A stretch of 42,773 bases of DNA from an uncultured bacterium (lineage in GTDB: Bacteria > Bacillota > Clostridia > Christensenellales > Borkfalkiaceae): the NCBI GenBank assembly GCA_949746255.1, contig CATKAP010000202.1, forward strand, positions 1 to 42,773, given 5' to 3'. Every line of letters begins with the position of its first letter. Positions within the stretch are counted from its first letter, which is position 1. Position numbers and translations under genes: made by a program. The notes under the pieces were generated by a model that did no database searches, was not told where the DNA came from, and was given only the letters and a program-made list of their open reading frames with translations. Below are positions 1-9,578 of this stretch, in pieces.

Positions 1-63
1 ATGGTTGCGGCGGTAATAGCCGTGGTCGGCTGTTTCTTCACCAGAGATAAAACGGAAGATTGA
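1..63 (+). CDS. 3' end of an unidentified gene, probably membrane protein (partial)
   Basis: Frame 1 is open from the left edge to a TGA at 61-63 and encodes about 20 residues. They are a hydrophobic run (Val/Ala/Ile/Gly-rich, then Cys-Phe-Phe) followed by a charged tail ending Lys-Thr-Glu-Asp. That is what the last transmembrane helix and cytoplasmic tail of a membrane protein look like. The ATG at position 1 falls at the window edge and is probably internal. A strong terminator follows 39 bases later, which supports this being a true gene end. The family cannot be told from so little sequence. Confidence 0.5.
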   Translation: MVAAVIAVVGCFFTRDKTED

Positions 64-101
64 AAGAAAAATTTATAGGAGTTGATTTCTCCGTTAAAAG
101 G

Positions 102-132
102 CAGCGGGCGGTAAACGCCCGCTGTTTTTTTT
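102..132 (+). terminator. Rho-independent terminator
   Basis: A perfect 9-bp stem (CAGCGGGCG / CGCCCGCTG, 102-110 with 116-124) closes a GTAAA loop and is followed by eight T. It ends the transcript of the partial upstream gene and insulates the galactoside operon. Confidence 0.93.
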
Positions 133-170
133 AAATATAAAAAAATGTCCATAAAATATAAAAATATTTC

Positions 171-199
171 TTGAAAAAGACTTTCAATTTTGGTAAAAT
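171..199 (+). promoter_or_regulatory. Sigma-A promoter of the galactoside operon
   Basis: TTGAAA (171-176), a 17-bp spacer, then TAAAAT (194-199) preceded by TGG, an extended -10. The GH2 start codon follows 32 bases later with an AGGGG ribosome site at 221-225. No clear operator is visible around it, and no regulator gene lies in the operon. Confidence 0.8.
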
Positions 200-231
200 T
201 ATAACGACATAAATATTATCAGGGGACTGTT

Positions 232-2598
232 ATGTTAAAGATCAATTTTAACGATAATTGGCAATTCAGGCGGTTAAACAAAAATGAAGAATGGCGCGGC
301 GTTACTCTGCCGCATGACGCTATGATTTACGAAAAACGCACTATGGACAGCGAGGGCGGCACCAACACGGGTTGGTACGAATGCTTCGACTATGAATATA
401 AAAAATCGTTTATCGTGCCCGCGGAATACGCCGGAAAAATTCTTACTTTCGAGTTCGAAGGCGTTTACCGCAACGCGGAAGTTTATATAAACGGGGAAAA
501 GGCGGCATACAGACCTTACGGCTACACTAATTTTTACGTTAAAGTAAACGAATTTTTAAAATTCGGGGAGGAGAACGAAATCCGCGTTATAGCGCGCAAC
601 GCGGACCAACCCAATAGTCGTTGGTATTCAGGCGCGGGTATTTACCGCCCCGTAAGCTTATGGGTTGCGGAAAAAAAGCACATAGAGCCGAACGGCGTTA
701 AAATACGCACGCTCGGCACCGACCCCGCTGTGCTGGAAATAAAGGTTGAGACCTCCGAACTGGGTGAGGTGGAGGTGGAGCTTTTCCGCCGCGGCAAAAG
801 GGTTGCGAAGGATAAGGCGGATACGGGTGACAACGGTATTGCCGTATTCGCGTTGGAGGTTAAAAACGCCGAGCTGTGGTCGCCCGACAATCCCGTGCTT
901 TATACCTGCAAGGTGAAGTTCGGCGGGGACGAGTCGGTGGAAGTTTGCGGTATAAGAACCATTTCCTGCACGCCTTCCGAAGGTTTTAAAATGAACGGCA
1001 AACGCGTTATAATAAGGGGCGCGTGTATTCACCACGACAACGGCGTGCTCGGCGCGAGGTGCTACGAGGAGGCCGAATACCGTAAAATAAAAATATTGAA
1101 GGAATACGGATATAACGCCGTGCGCAGCGCGCACAATCCCTGCTCCAAGGCGCTTTTAAAAGCCTGCGACGAGCTTGGCATGATGGTTATGGACGAATAC
1201 TGCGACATGTGGTACATACATAAGACAATGTACGATTACGCGGACTACGTTCAGGAATGGTACGAGCAGGATATAACCGACATGATAGACAAGGACTATA
1301 ATCACCCGTCCGTTATAATGTATTCATTGGGAAACGAGGTTGCTGAAACGGGGCAGAAGAAGGGTATAGAGTTCTTTAAAAAGATGCGCGCGGTGTGCAA
1401 GGCGCTTGACGGGGAAAGGCCCGTAACCACCGGCGTGAATATTTTCTTCAACCTTCTGCACGCGTTGGGTTTCGGGGTGTACGACGATAAAAAAGCCAAA
1501 GCCAATCCGCAAAAGAAGGTGGGAAGCGAGTTTTTCAATAACCTTGCCGGCGTGTTCGGCGACAAATTTATGAAGACCATGGCAAAGCTTCACGGTTGCG
1601 ACGTAAAGACCCGCGGCTGTTACGCCGCGATGGACGTTGCGGGTTATAACTACGGGATATTACGGTACAAACACGATATTAACAAGTATCCCGAGCGCAT
1701 AATTTTAGGCAGTGAAACATTCTGTTCGGATGCGTACGATTTTTGGGAGTTTGCAAAAAAAGCCCCCGCACTTATAGGCGATTTTGTGTGGGCGGGCATG
1801 GATTATCTGGGCGAGCTCGGCGTAGGCAGTTGGGAATATAAGGAGTACGCTCCGAGCTTTAAGCACGGCGTGGGTTGGGTGACCGCTGGCAGCGGAAGGA
1901 TAGATTTGATAGGCAATCCTCTCGGAGAGGCTCTGTATACCAAGGTGGCGTTCGAGCTTACCGACAGACCGCAGATTGCCGTGGTTCCCGTAAGCCATAC
2001 AAACGAAAAACATTCCCCGTCCGCATGGAAGTTTTCAAACGCGTTGCCATCTTGGTCGTGGAACGGGTTGGACGGCAAAAAGGCGCGCGTGGAGGTTTAT
2101 TCCCGAGCGCCCTTCGTGGAGCTGTATATCAACGGTAAAAGGGTCGGGAAAAAGAAGTTCAAAAAGAATTGCCGCTTCGATTTCAAGGTGAAATATTACG
2201 GCGGCGAAATTACCGCGGTTAATCTCGATAAAAACGGTAAGGAGCTTTCCCGCAGCTCCCTTAAAACGGCGGGTGACGAAACGCTGCTTTCGGTAATTCC
2301 CGAAAAGAAAACGGCGAAGCCTGGCGAGGTTTGCTTCGTAAGGCTGAAATATACCGACGGCAAAGGCATCGTAAAGCCCCTGGAAAGGGGAATATTAAAG
2401 GTGGAAACGGCGGGCTGCGAGCTGCTAGCCGTGGGTAATGCCTGTCCCTTCAACAAGCTTGGATATACCGGTACCGAAACGGATACGTATTACGGCGAAG
2501 CAATCGCGGTGGTAAAAGCCTCCGCCGATAAAATTATAATAAAAGCTACCGACGGAAAGCTGTGCGGTTCGGCGGAAATAACCGTAAACGAGGTGTGA
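232..2598 (+). CDS. Glycoside hydrolase family 2 (beta-galactosidase-like)
   Basis: A 788-residue GH2 enzyme predicted to cleave beta-galactosides in the cytoplasm. No signal peptide is present. Order: N-terminal sugar-binding jelly roll (about 1-150, with NSRWYSGAGIYRPV typical of GH2), Ig-like domain (about 160-245), catalytic TIM barrel (about 250-560), then C-terminal beta domains resembling DUF4982 and an Ig-like module. The acid/base is Glu369 in SLGNEVAE and the nucleophile is Glu495 in ILGSETF, both intact. ATG at 232 has AGGGG upstream and is first in an operon with a GPH symporter, galT, galK and galM, so the released sugar is most likely galactose. A beta-glucuronidase or another GH2 specificity cannot be excluded by motifs alone, but the neighbours argue for galactosidase. 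Confidence 0.9.
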   Translation: MLKINFNDNWQFRRLNKNEEWRGVTLPHDAMIYEKRTMDSEGGTNTGWYECFDYEYKKSFIVPAEYAGKILTFEFEGVYRNAEVYINGEKAAYRPYGYTNFYVKVNEFLKFGEENEIRVIARNADQPNSRWYSGAGIYRPVSLWVAEKKHIEPNGVKIRTLGTDPAVLEIKVETSELGEVEVELFRRGKRVAKDKADTGDNGIAVFALEVKNAELWSPDNPVLYTCKVKFGGDESVEVCGIRTISCTPSEGFKMNGKRVIIRGACIHHDNGVLGARCYEEAEYRKIKILKEYGYNAVRSAHNPCSKALLKACDELGMMVMDEYCDMWYIHKTMYDYADYVQEWYEQDITDMIDKDYNHPSVIMYSLGNEVAETGQKKGIEFFKKMRAVCKALDGERPVTTGVNIFFNLLHALGFGVYDDKKAKANPQKKVGSEFFNNLAGVFGDKFMKTMAKLHGCDVKTRGCYAAMDVAGYNYGILRYKHDINKYPERIILGSETFCSDAYDFWEFAKKAPALIGDFVWAGMDYLGELGVGSWEYKEYAPSFKHGVGWVTAGSGRIDLIGNPLGEALYTKVAFELTDRPQIAVVPVSHTNEKHSPSAWKFSNALPSWSWNGLDGKKARVEVYSRAPFVELYINGKRVGKKKFKKNCRFDFKVKYYGGEITAVNLDKNGKELSRSSLKTAGDETLLSVIPEKKTAKPGEVCFVRLKYTDGKGIVKPLERGILKVETAGCELLAVGNACPFNKLGYTGTETDTYYGEAIAVVKASADKIIIKATDGKLCGSAEITVNEV

Positions 2599-2600
2599 TT

Positions 2601-4262
2601 ATGGGAAAGGAAAAGAAAAGCATTTTTGAAAATCCGCTTTTTTCGACTAAGATAAAATCGGCAAACGTAAAATTGCGGGAAACGCTGTTCGGTTACTTTC
2701 TGGGACCGTTCGGCGCGCTTCTGGCGAGCGGTATTTTTACCAGTTTTCTCAACAGATATTGGACGGACGTACTCTTTGCCAACTATAAGGTGGACGGTCA
2801 GCTTACCGAGTCGATAAATCTTTTCCTAATGCTGCTGCCGCTTTTGTCTGTAGTTTTGATAGTGGCGGGCAATCTTGTTGCGGGTCAGCTCATCGAGCGG
2901 ACCAAAACCAAGGCGGGCAAGGCAAGACCGTGGATACTGTTGGCTTCCGTGCTTCTCGGTGTAGCGTGCACGGTAATGTTTATAGTGCCCATGGGCAACG
3001 GAACGGATACCCCCGTGCTCACTATGGTTTTAACGGCTGTCGCTTACAATCTTTACTATTCGGTTGCATACCCGCTGTACAGCACCGCAAACAGCACCTT
3101 GGTTCCCGTTTCCACGAGAAACGGGAATCAGAGGGGGCTTCTGGCGTCCTTTTCCAACTTTGCGAACGTAGGGGTAATGGGTGCGGGCGGCATGGTGTTC
3201 CCCATGATAATAGTCTGGTTTTTGGGCGGTTGGGAAACGCCCGATAAAACGGCGTGGACGGTGGCGTTTATAGCCATAGGCATAGTTACCTTCCTGTTTA
3301 CGGTATTGCAGTATTATTTTACGCGCGAAAGGGTTACCGAAGAGAGCGCGTACGCCGCGGTTGCCGTCAAGGAAAAAATTTCAGTAAAAAAACAACTTAA
3401 AGCCGTAACCTCGGAAGGCTTCTGGTGGTTGGTAATAGTATTCTGCTTCCTGTTCCAATTCGGAGGAATGTTCAAAAATATTTCCATTACTTACTTTTGC
3501 TCGGATATGTTTTCGGGTACGGCGATAGGAGGCGAGGACGGCTCGGGAGCAATGTCCGTAATAAATATTCTGGGCGCCGTGCCCATGGCGGTTGCAATGG
3601 CGTTCATTTGGCCGCTTTCGGCTAAATTCGGTAAGAGAATAGTCGTTTTGATAGGTTGCGTTATTGCGGTTATCGGCGGCGTTATCGCTGGAATCGCGCC
3701 CGACAACTTCTATCTTGTTGCAGTGGGCGTGGCGTTGAAGAGTCTTGGCTCCTCGCCCGCGTGCTATATGATACTTGCCTTGATTGCCGACGTTTTGGAC
3801 CATATAGAGGCGAAAAAAGGCTTCCGCTGCGACGGGCTTACGATGTCCATATACAGCTCTATTATGGCGGCGGCTACACCCTTGGCTACGGGAATATTCA
3901 ACGCTATTTCGGGCGGCGGAGCCAACATTGCGGCGAATACCGTAAGTTATATCTGGATTGAAACGGTAGCATACGGGCTGTGCGCGGCACTTATGATATT
4001 CTTTACGGTTGAAAAACTGCTTAAAGGCGACAGGGCGGTTATTTTGGAGCGGCAGAAGGCGGAAGCGCTTGCCAACGGCGAGGAATGGATAGAACCCGAG
4101 GAAAGACTTCGCCGCGAAGAGGAAGAGGCGGAGGCATCCGCGGACGAAGCGAGAAGGGCGGAGCTTAAAGCAAAGTGTGAAAAGAAGGGTTTGAACTTTG
4201 AGACAGAGGAAGCAAAATATCAGGCAAAAACGGAAGCAAAGCGCAACAAGAAAAAATCTTAA
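2601..4262 (+). CDS. GPH-family sugar:cation symporter (galactoside permease-like)
   Basis: A 553-residue polytopic membrane protein of the glycoside-pentoside-hexuronide family (MFS fold, relatives of LacS and MelB), expected to import a beta-galactoside for the GH2 enzyme just upstream. About twelve hydrophobic segments span residues 20-470. The N-terminal LRETLFGYFLGPFGALLAS and the loop with ERTKTKAGKARPWIL are family hallmarks. I chose the ATG at 2601, two bases after the GH2 stop, because AGGTG lies just before it and the family N-terminus begins there; a start at 2562 would lie inside GH2. Unlike LacS there is no IIA domain. Instead the last roughly 80 residues are a very charged Glu/Lys/Arg-rich, probably helical cytoplasmic tail. 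The substrate is inferred from the operon. Confidence 0.88.
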   Translation: MGKEKKSIFENPLFSTKIKSANVKLRETLFGYFLGPFGALLASGIFTSFLNRYWTDVLFANYKVDGQLTESINLFLMLLPLLSVVLIVAGNLVAGQLIERTKTKAGKARPWILLASVLLGVACTVMFIVPMGNGTDTPVLTMVLTAVAYNLYYSVAYPLYSTANSTLVPVSTRNGNQRGLLASFSNFANVGVMGAGGMVFPMIIVWFLGGWETPDKTAWTVAFIAIGIVTFLFTVLQYYFTRERVTEESAYAAVAVKEKISVKKQLKAVTSEGFWWLVIVFCFLFQFGGMFKNISITYFCSDMFSGTAIGGEDGSGAMSVINILGAVPMAVAMAFIWPLSAKFGKRIVVLIGCVIAVIGGVIAGIAPDNFYLVAVGVALKSLGSSPACYMILALIADVLDHIEAKKGFRCDGLTMSIYSSIMAAATPLATGIFNAISGGGANIAANTVSYIWIETVAYGLCAALMIFFTVEKLLKGDRAVILERQKAEALANGEEWIEPEERLRREEEEAEASADEARRAELKAKCEKKGLNFETEEAKYQAKTEAKRNKKKS

Positions 4263-4275
4263 CGGGGGGAGAATA

Positions 4276-5637
4276 GTGAACGGAGCGGAAATTTTAAATT
4301 TAATTGCTTACGCAAAGGAAAATCTGGAGCTCTCCGAAAGGGACGCGCAGTATAAAGCCAACCGCGTTGCGGAAATTATGCAAAGCGGCTTGGAGGGCGC
4401 GGAGGCGGAGGACGCCGTTTACGGCGAGTTAAGCTTGTTGCCCTCGGAAACAGACCGCAGATTTGCGGAAATTTTTAAGTCGGAGGGGGGCAAAGCCGCA
4501 ACAGACTGGTTTTACGGTTACTGCGTTAAAAACCGTTACGTCAAAAAGAGCGTGTTGGATAAAAATCCCCGATTCGATACTTCAAACGGGTTGATTGTCA
4601 CCATAAATAAGGCTAAGCCCGAATTCCGCGACCCGAAGAAGGCGGTTGCGGGAAACAGCGTCGACGCGGGCTTTGCAAAGTGCGTAATCTGCCGCGAAAA
4701 CGAAGGGTTCGGGGTAAGAAACAAGAGAAATTTAAGAACGGTTTCCATAACTCTCGGTCGTGACCCTTGGTTTTGGCAGTATTCGCCTTACGGCTATTTC
4801 AAAGAGCACGGAATTGCTGTAAATTGCCGTCATATCCCCATGCATATAGAAAGGCAAACGTTGGAAAACCTGACGGAATTCGTGGATATGTTTCCGCACT
4901 ATTTCATAGGTTGCAACGCGCCGTTGCCGAGAATAGGCGGCAGCGTGCTAGCGCACGACCACTATCAGGGCGGAGGGGAAATTCTTCCCCTGCATAAAGC
5001 CCGAATCAAGCGGCGGGTAAGGTATAGTAAATATCCCGATGCGACGGTGGGAATACTCGACTGGCCCGGAAGCGTTGTAAGAATAATAAGCGATAAACGC
5101 GACGAGGTTATAGAGATAGCCGAGTGCATAAGGGAGGCGTGGGCGCGTTACGACAATTCCGCTCTCGGAATTATAGCCGAAGACGGGGACGGAGTACATA
5201 ACGCGATAAGCCCCACCGTTATAAAGACCGTAAACGGGTACGAAATGAATGTTATTCTGAGAAGCAATATAACGAGCGAAAAATACCCGGACGGAGTTTT
5301 TCACGCTCACCCGGAATATCATTCCGTTAAAAAGGAAAGCATAGGGCTTATAGAGGCGCAAGGGCTGTTTATACTTCCCGGAAGGTTGGAGGAGGAGCTT
5401 GCCAAAGTGGAAAAATTTATAGCGGAAAATAGGGAGTTGCCCCCCGAATATGCGCAGTTCAAGCTCGTTTACGAGGAAACCAAGTCGCTGTTTGAAAGCG
5501 GTAAATTCAAGGATGTTGGCGGCGCAATGCGGGAGGTACTGGGCAGTGTTTGTTACAGAATATTGCAAAATACGGCTGTTTTCGGAGAAGAAAAGGATTT
5601 TATCGGATTTTTAAAAACGGCAGGGTTTAAAGCATGA
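4276..5637 (+). CDS. galT: UDP-glucose--hexose-1-phosphate uridylyltransferase, class II
   Basis: A 453-residue enzyme of the Leloir pathway that exchanges galactose-1-phosphate and UDP-glucose for glucose-1-phosphate and UDP-galactose. IGGSVLAHDHYQGG (around His227) matches the class II GalT signature found in Firmicutes, and the C-terminal part has the HAHPEYH motif (His343, His345). The size is slightly shorter than the usual 490-500 residues. The start is GTG 4276, with a GGGGGGAG ribosome site at 4264-4271. In-frame codons further upstream overlap the symporter and lack a ribosome site. The gene overlaps galK by 4 bases (ATGA), so the two are translationally coupled. Confidence 0.95.
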   Translation: MNGAEILNLIAYAKENLELSERDAQYKANRVAEIMQSGLEGAEAEDAVYGELSLLPSETDRRFAEIFKSEGGKAATDWFYGYCVKNRYVKKSVLDKNPRFDTSNGLIVTINKAKPEFRDPKKAVAGNSVDAGFAKCVICRENEGFGVRNKRNLRTVSITLGRDPWFWQYSPYGYFKEHGIAVNCRHIPMHIERQTLENLTEFVDMFPHYFIGCNAPLPRIGGSVLAHDHYQGGGEILPLHKARIKRRVRYSKYPDATVGILDWPGSVVRIISDKRDEVIEIAECIREAWARYDNSALGIIAEDGDGVHNAISPTVIKTVNGYEMNVILRSNITSEKYPDGVFHAHPEYHSVKKESIGLIEAQGLFILPGRLEEELAKVEKFIAENRELPPEYAQFKLVYEETKSLFESGKFKDVGGAMREVLGSVCYRILQNTAVFGEEKDFIGFLKTAGFKA

Positions 5638-6749
5638 GAGAATACGAGTATAAAATTACCGCGGCGGGAAGGGTAAATGTTATAGGAGAGCATATAGATT
5701 ATTGCGGCGGGAAGGTTTTTCCTGCGGCGTTATCGCTCAAAAACACGGTATATATCCGCCCCAACGGCACTGATAAAATTAATTTAAGCTGGACCACGCT
5801 GCCCGACAAGGTGACGATAGATATTAATTGTCTGGACGGATATAAAAATCTTAAATACGGCAATTATCAGGCGGGCGCGGCGTGGGCTTTGCAAAAAGCG
5901 GGCTATAAAGTGACGGGCTGCGATATGTTGCAGGATTGCACCGTTCCGTTCGGAAGCGGGCTTTCCAGCTCGGCGGCGATAGAAGTAAGCACCGTGGCGG
6001 CGCTTGCCGTTATCGGCGGCGAAAAAATAAGCAATAAAGAAATTGCGCTTCTTGCACAGAGAGCGGAACGCGGGTACGCGGGCGTAAACTGCGGAATAAT
6101 GGACCAATACGCTTCGGCAAACGGTAAAAAGGGTTGCGCGATGCTTTTGGACTGTAAATCGGTTACACACGAATACGTGCCGTTCGGGCTTGGCGATTAT
6201 TCCTTGGTGATAATCAACTGCAATAAGCCGCATAACCTCGTTGAAAGTAAGTACAACGAACGCCGCGAAGAGACGGAGCTTGCCTTGCGGACCTTGCAAA
6301 CAGTTATTCCCGTAAGCTGTCTTGCCGACGTTACCGAAGAGCAGTTTGCCGAATATGGGCGCATGCTCGAAGGAAAGGTCTATTTCAGATGCAAGCATGT
6401 TGTTGATGAATGCTCAAGAGTAAACATGGCGGTTCAGGCAATGAAGCGCGGCGACGTGTTGACTCTCGGCAAGCTTTTGAACGCTTCGCATAAGTCTTTG
6501 AGGGAGCTTTACGAGGTTACGGGAAAGGAGCTGGACGCGCTTGCGGAAGCGGCGCAAAGGCACTGGGCTTGCATCGGTTCCCGAATGACGGGCGCGGGCT
6601 TCGGCGGTTGTACTATATCGCTTGTCAAAAAAGACGGCGCGGATGATTTCAAAAGGGCGGTTTCGGAAGAGTACGCACGCAAAACTGGTTACTGTTGCAG
6701 TATATACGACGCGGAAATCTCCGACGGAATAACGGTAACCGAATTATAA
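5634..6749 (+). CDS. galK: Galactokinase
   Basis: A 371-residue GHMP-family kinase that phosphorylates galactose to galactose-1-phosphate. All three family motifs are present: GRVNVIGEHIDYCGG near the N-terminus (galactokinase signature), PFGSGLSSSAAIEVS (ATP loop, around residue 105) and MTGAGFGGCTISLV near the C-terminus. Asn/Thr of the usual GEHTDYNGG are Ile and Cys here, a tolerated variation. The ATG overlaps the galT stop. It acts on galactose released by GH2 or made available by GalM. Confidence 0.96.
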   Translation: MREYEYKITAAGRVNVIGEHIDYCGGKVFPAALSLKNTVYIRPNGTDKINLSWTTLPDKVTIDINCLDGYKNLKYGNYQAGAAWALQKAGYKVTGCDMLQDCTVPFGSGLSSSAAIEVSTVAALAVIGGEKISNKEIALLAQRAERGYAGVNCGIMDQYASANGKKGCAMLLDCKSVTHEYVPFGLGDYSLVIINCNKPHNLVESKYNERREETELALRTLQTVIPVSCLADVTEEQFAEYGRMLEGKVYFRCKHVVDECSRVNMAVQAMKRGDVLTLGKLLNASHKSLRELYEVTGKELDALAEAAQRHWACIGSRMTGAGFGGCTISLVKKDGADDFKRAVSEEYARKTGYCCSIYDAEISDGITVTEL

Positions 6750-6772
6750 TTTACTTTTCTTATGGGGCTATA

Positions 6773-7762
6773 ATGAAAAAAGAACTATACGGCAGAATTA
6801 ACGGCAGAGAAGTATATCTTTATACTATAAGCGACGGCGCTATATCCGTCGCCGTCTGCGACTGCGGCGCAAGGGTCAACGCCTTGACGGTCAACGGCGC
6901 GGATGTGGCGCTGGGATTTAACGGCGTAAAAACTTATTCGGAAAGCGGTACCTACGCAGGCGCGATTGTGGGCAGGGTTGCAAACAGAATAGCGGGAGGA
7001 AGATTCGTTCTTAACGGTAAACCGTATTTTTTAAATAAGAACGACGGCGGCAACCATTTGCACGGTGGTTTTATAGGATTTGATAAAAAGGTGTTCGAGG
7101 TGCTATCCTATACCGAAAATTCTGTTGAAATGCAGTATGTGAGCGCGGACGGCGAGGAAAATTACCCCGGCACGCTGAGCCTTACCGTTAAATTTACCGT
7201 TGAAAAAAAGGGTCTTAAAATCGAGTTTTCGGGTATTTGCGATAAGGATACACTGTGGGGACCGACGAGTCACTCGTATTTTAATCTGGACGGAGAGGAC
7301 GGCGGAGACTGCCGCGGCAACGTTCTGAAAATAAACGCCGAATATTATACTCCTGTCAACGGCGAAAACGTTCCCTTCGGAAACAGGGAAGCCGTGGCGG
7401 GTACCCCCTTCGATTTCCGTACGTTGAAGCCCATAGGAAAAGACGCCGGAGCGGAGCAGCTGGCGCGTTTCAACGGCTACGACGTGAATTTTATTCTCGG
7501 CGGAGAGCACGCGGCGCACGCGGAGAGTGAAAAGACGGGTATAAAGCTGGACGTTTTTACCGATTTGCCCTGTTTGCAACTGTATACGGGCGGCGTGTTT
7601 GAAGGCTTTCCCGGCAAAACGCGAAAATATTATCCTTGGGCGGGCTTTTGCCTTGAACCGCAGTTTTGTCCCAACGCCGTAAATCTTAACGGATTCGCTA
7701 AGCCTATTATAAAAAAGAACACCGTAAATAAACATTATATTTATTATAAGTTCGAATATTGA
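6773..7762 (+). CDS. galM: Aldose 1-epimerase (galactose mutarotase)
   Basis: A 329-residue mutarotase interconverting beta- and alpha-galactose, the form GalK needs. Family motifs: GRVANRIAGG, HLHGG (first catalytic His region), GPTSHSYFNLDG (second His) and FCLEPQFCPNAVN (catalytic Glu). ATG 6773 has GGGGCT six bases upstream; an upstream extension would run into galK. The gap to galK is 23 bases. It is the last gene of the operon, followed 18 bases on by a terminator. Confidence 0.94.
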   Translation: MKKELYGRINGREVYLYTISDGAISVAVCDCGARVNALTVNGADVALGFNGVKTYSESGTYAGAIVGRVANRIAGGRFVLNGKPYFLNKNDGGNHLHGGFIGFDKKVFEVLSYTENSVEMQYVSADGEENYPGTLSLTVKFTVEKKGLKIEFSGICDKDTLWGPTSHSYFNLDGEDGGDCRGNVLKINAEYYTPVNGENVPFGNREAVAGTPFDFRTLKPIGKDAGAEQLARFNGYDVNFILGGEHAAHAESEKTGIKLDVFTDLPCLQLYTGGVFEGFPGKTRKYYPWAGFCLEPQFCPNAVNLNGFAKPIIKKNTVNKHYIYYKFEY

Positions 7763-7780
7763 ATTATTATATAGAAATAA

Positions 7781-7806
7781 CTGGCGACCGAAAGGTCGCC
7801 AGTTTT
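7781..7806 (+). terminator. Terminator of the galactoside operon
   Basis: A perfect 9-bp stem, CTGGCGACC (7781-7789) with GGTCGCCAG (7794-7802), closes a GAAA tetraloop and is followed by TTTT. Confidence 0.92.
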
Positions 7807-7960
7807 AACTAATTCGGTCGCCCTAATTGGTTATTGTGGATAGTTTGTCGTGGATATGAAGTCGCCGATATTTCAGGATTTGAGTTTTTACGGCGTTTAC
7901 GTGGCTTGTTTTACGTAGACATTTTATTTATGAAGAATTGTCAATCATTTGGCAGGATAA

Positions 7961-9430
7961 TATGCGTGTAGTACGGGCGCCGCGCTTGCCGGTTATGCGA
8001 ATATGACGGTAAACGACAAACCCGTGGTAGATTTATCTGCGACTTTCGACCCCGAATCGGGCGAGCCCGCTTCCGGATGTAGCGCTTCATATTTCACTAT
8101 GGTTACTCTGGAAACTCAAAGTTCGCTTGCGGATGGCAGAAGCGTATTGAGTATAACCCCCGCAAGCTCGAACTATCTTAATCTCGACTATATTGAAGTT
8201 CACGCCTCGGCGATGGTAGAGGATAAGACGGTAAGCACTATTGCAGACCCCTCGTCCTTCGTAAACGTTACAAAAGCGCCCACTGAAACATCAACCGGCA
8301 CGATTGCCTGGGATTGCCATGCTGCGGACGTTAAGGAAATGGTGGACGGCGAATGTAAAAATAAGGCGCAGAGGGCAAGAACGCTTCCCGCGCTTACCGA
8401 CGGAATATACACAAAAAAAGACCTTGAAAACGGCACACAGTGGACTATCGGTATGTTTGAAGAGGATGTGGTTATAGCTTCTTCTTTGGCGTATACTCTT
8501 ACTCTGACCGAAGGCATAAACTTTGAGGACGGTGAAACCGAAAAACTCGTTACCGCCGCCGCTAAGCTCGTGCTTAAATGCACCCCTCCCGAAGGGAAGG
8601 TGCTTGTCGGCTGGGTAGACGGGGAAAGCAACGAATATCCTGTTGAGTTCGTAATGCCCGAACGCGACGTTACAATCAGACCTAAGTACGTAAGCGCCGA
8701 CGTAACCGTAACTTTGCAGGGAGGAATTCTCAACGGCTCTTCCTCAATAAAAGCGGGTATGGGCGGAGAAATAGATTTGACGGAAGCGGTACCCGATACC
8801 GTGCCCGCGGGTAAAGTTTTCGGCGGCTGGTGCGAATTGAACGACAGGGCTAAGCTCTATACCGATAAGTATACGGTTACGGGTAACGTAACATTGGCGC
8901 CCGTATTCGATTCCGAAAATTTATATTCCAAGACGAACTTTACGGGTAAAATAACGCCGAACGGTCATTATTATTCAGGCAAAGAGAAGAACTGTTATTC
9001 GGTAATCGACAACAACATCTTCGGCGCGGTGAAGAGTTCCGACGGCACATATTACGAAAAGGGTAGCGTCTATCGCTTCAATGGCGGCACGGCTGACGCT
9101 CCTGCGCAGATGCCGGCGGGCGCATATTTCGAGACGCAGGAAATGAATACTTTGACCAAAGTAAACGATGCTAAAACGGTTACCGTCACGGTTGAAAACT
9201 TCGGTAAAGAAGATATAACTATAAAGTTTGCCCTGACTACGAGCAGCGGCCGTCCTGCGGCAAACGTGTACGGCGAAGAAACCGTCACGATAAAAGCGGG
9301 AGAATGTATTACGTTCACCTATGACGTTTCAAAAGTGCACGACTCGATTATGAACTATATCGAGGTGCAGATTTCGGTGGAAGAACTGTTTATCGGAATG
9401 TATCAGTATATTTCCGATGTCGCCGCATAA
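7961..9430 (+). pseudogene. 5'-truncated surface protein remnant (CBM-like plus InlB-type repeat)
   Basis: The frame opens directly after a TAA at 7958-7960 and runs to 9430. The first possible start, ATG 8003, has no ribosome site, no signal peptide and no promoter. The protein begins in the middle of a beta-sandwich: AGYANMTVNDKPV and YLNLDYIEVHA look like the second half of a CBM6/35-like carbohydrate-binding module. It goes on with a divergent InlB/Flg_new-type repeat (GWVDGESNEYPVEFV, about residues 160-235, then a second GGW repeat near 265-305) and a C-terminal beta domain. No sortase signal or membrane anchor is seen. I infer the C-terminal part of a large secreted protein whose 5' half was lost; codon use still looks coding. 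The alternative, an expressed cytoplasmic 475-residue protein, is less likely. In 7807-7957 I find no matching upstream half in any frame. Confidence 0.6.
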
Positions 9431-9442
9431 ATAATCCGAAAG

Positions 9443-9483
9443 TAATCCACCGAGGCTACATCCTCGGTGGATTAGCCGTTTTT
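9443..9483 (+). terminator. Terminator after the truncated gene
   Basis: A perfect 13-bp stem (9443-9455 with 9462-9474, TAATCCACCGAGG and its complement) closes a six-base loop, followed after GCCG by five T. Confidence 0.75.
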
Positions 9484-9547
9484 AAAAGGTACCTCTTTAT
9501 TATTAATACGGCAAGCGGAAGTTGGTTTTTTTCTTAATCATTCTTAA

Positions 9548-9578
9548 AACGAACGGTAAAAAATAAAAGACGAACGGC
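9548..9578 (+). promoter_or_regulatory. Candidate LytTR operator, 21-bp direct repeat
   Basis: ACGAACGG occurs at 9549-9556 and again at 9570-9577, exactly 21 bp apart. On the other strand the first copy reads ACCGTTCGT, a full match to the LytTR consensus [TA][AC][CA]GTTN[AG][TG]; the second fits 8 of 9. The same arrangement precedes the kinase gene (14899) and the acylation cassette (17171). The strong promoter of this operon (9670) is about 90 bp downstream. A weaker TTGAAT at 9582 lies at the usual distance from the repeat but has a poor -10. Confidence 0.55.

Noticed and set aside
8003-9430. A normal 475-residue gene starting at ATG 8003
   Set aside because: There is no ribosome site, promoter or signal peptide, and coding-like sequence of a split beta fold continues upstream of the ATG to a stop codon.
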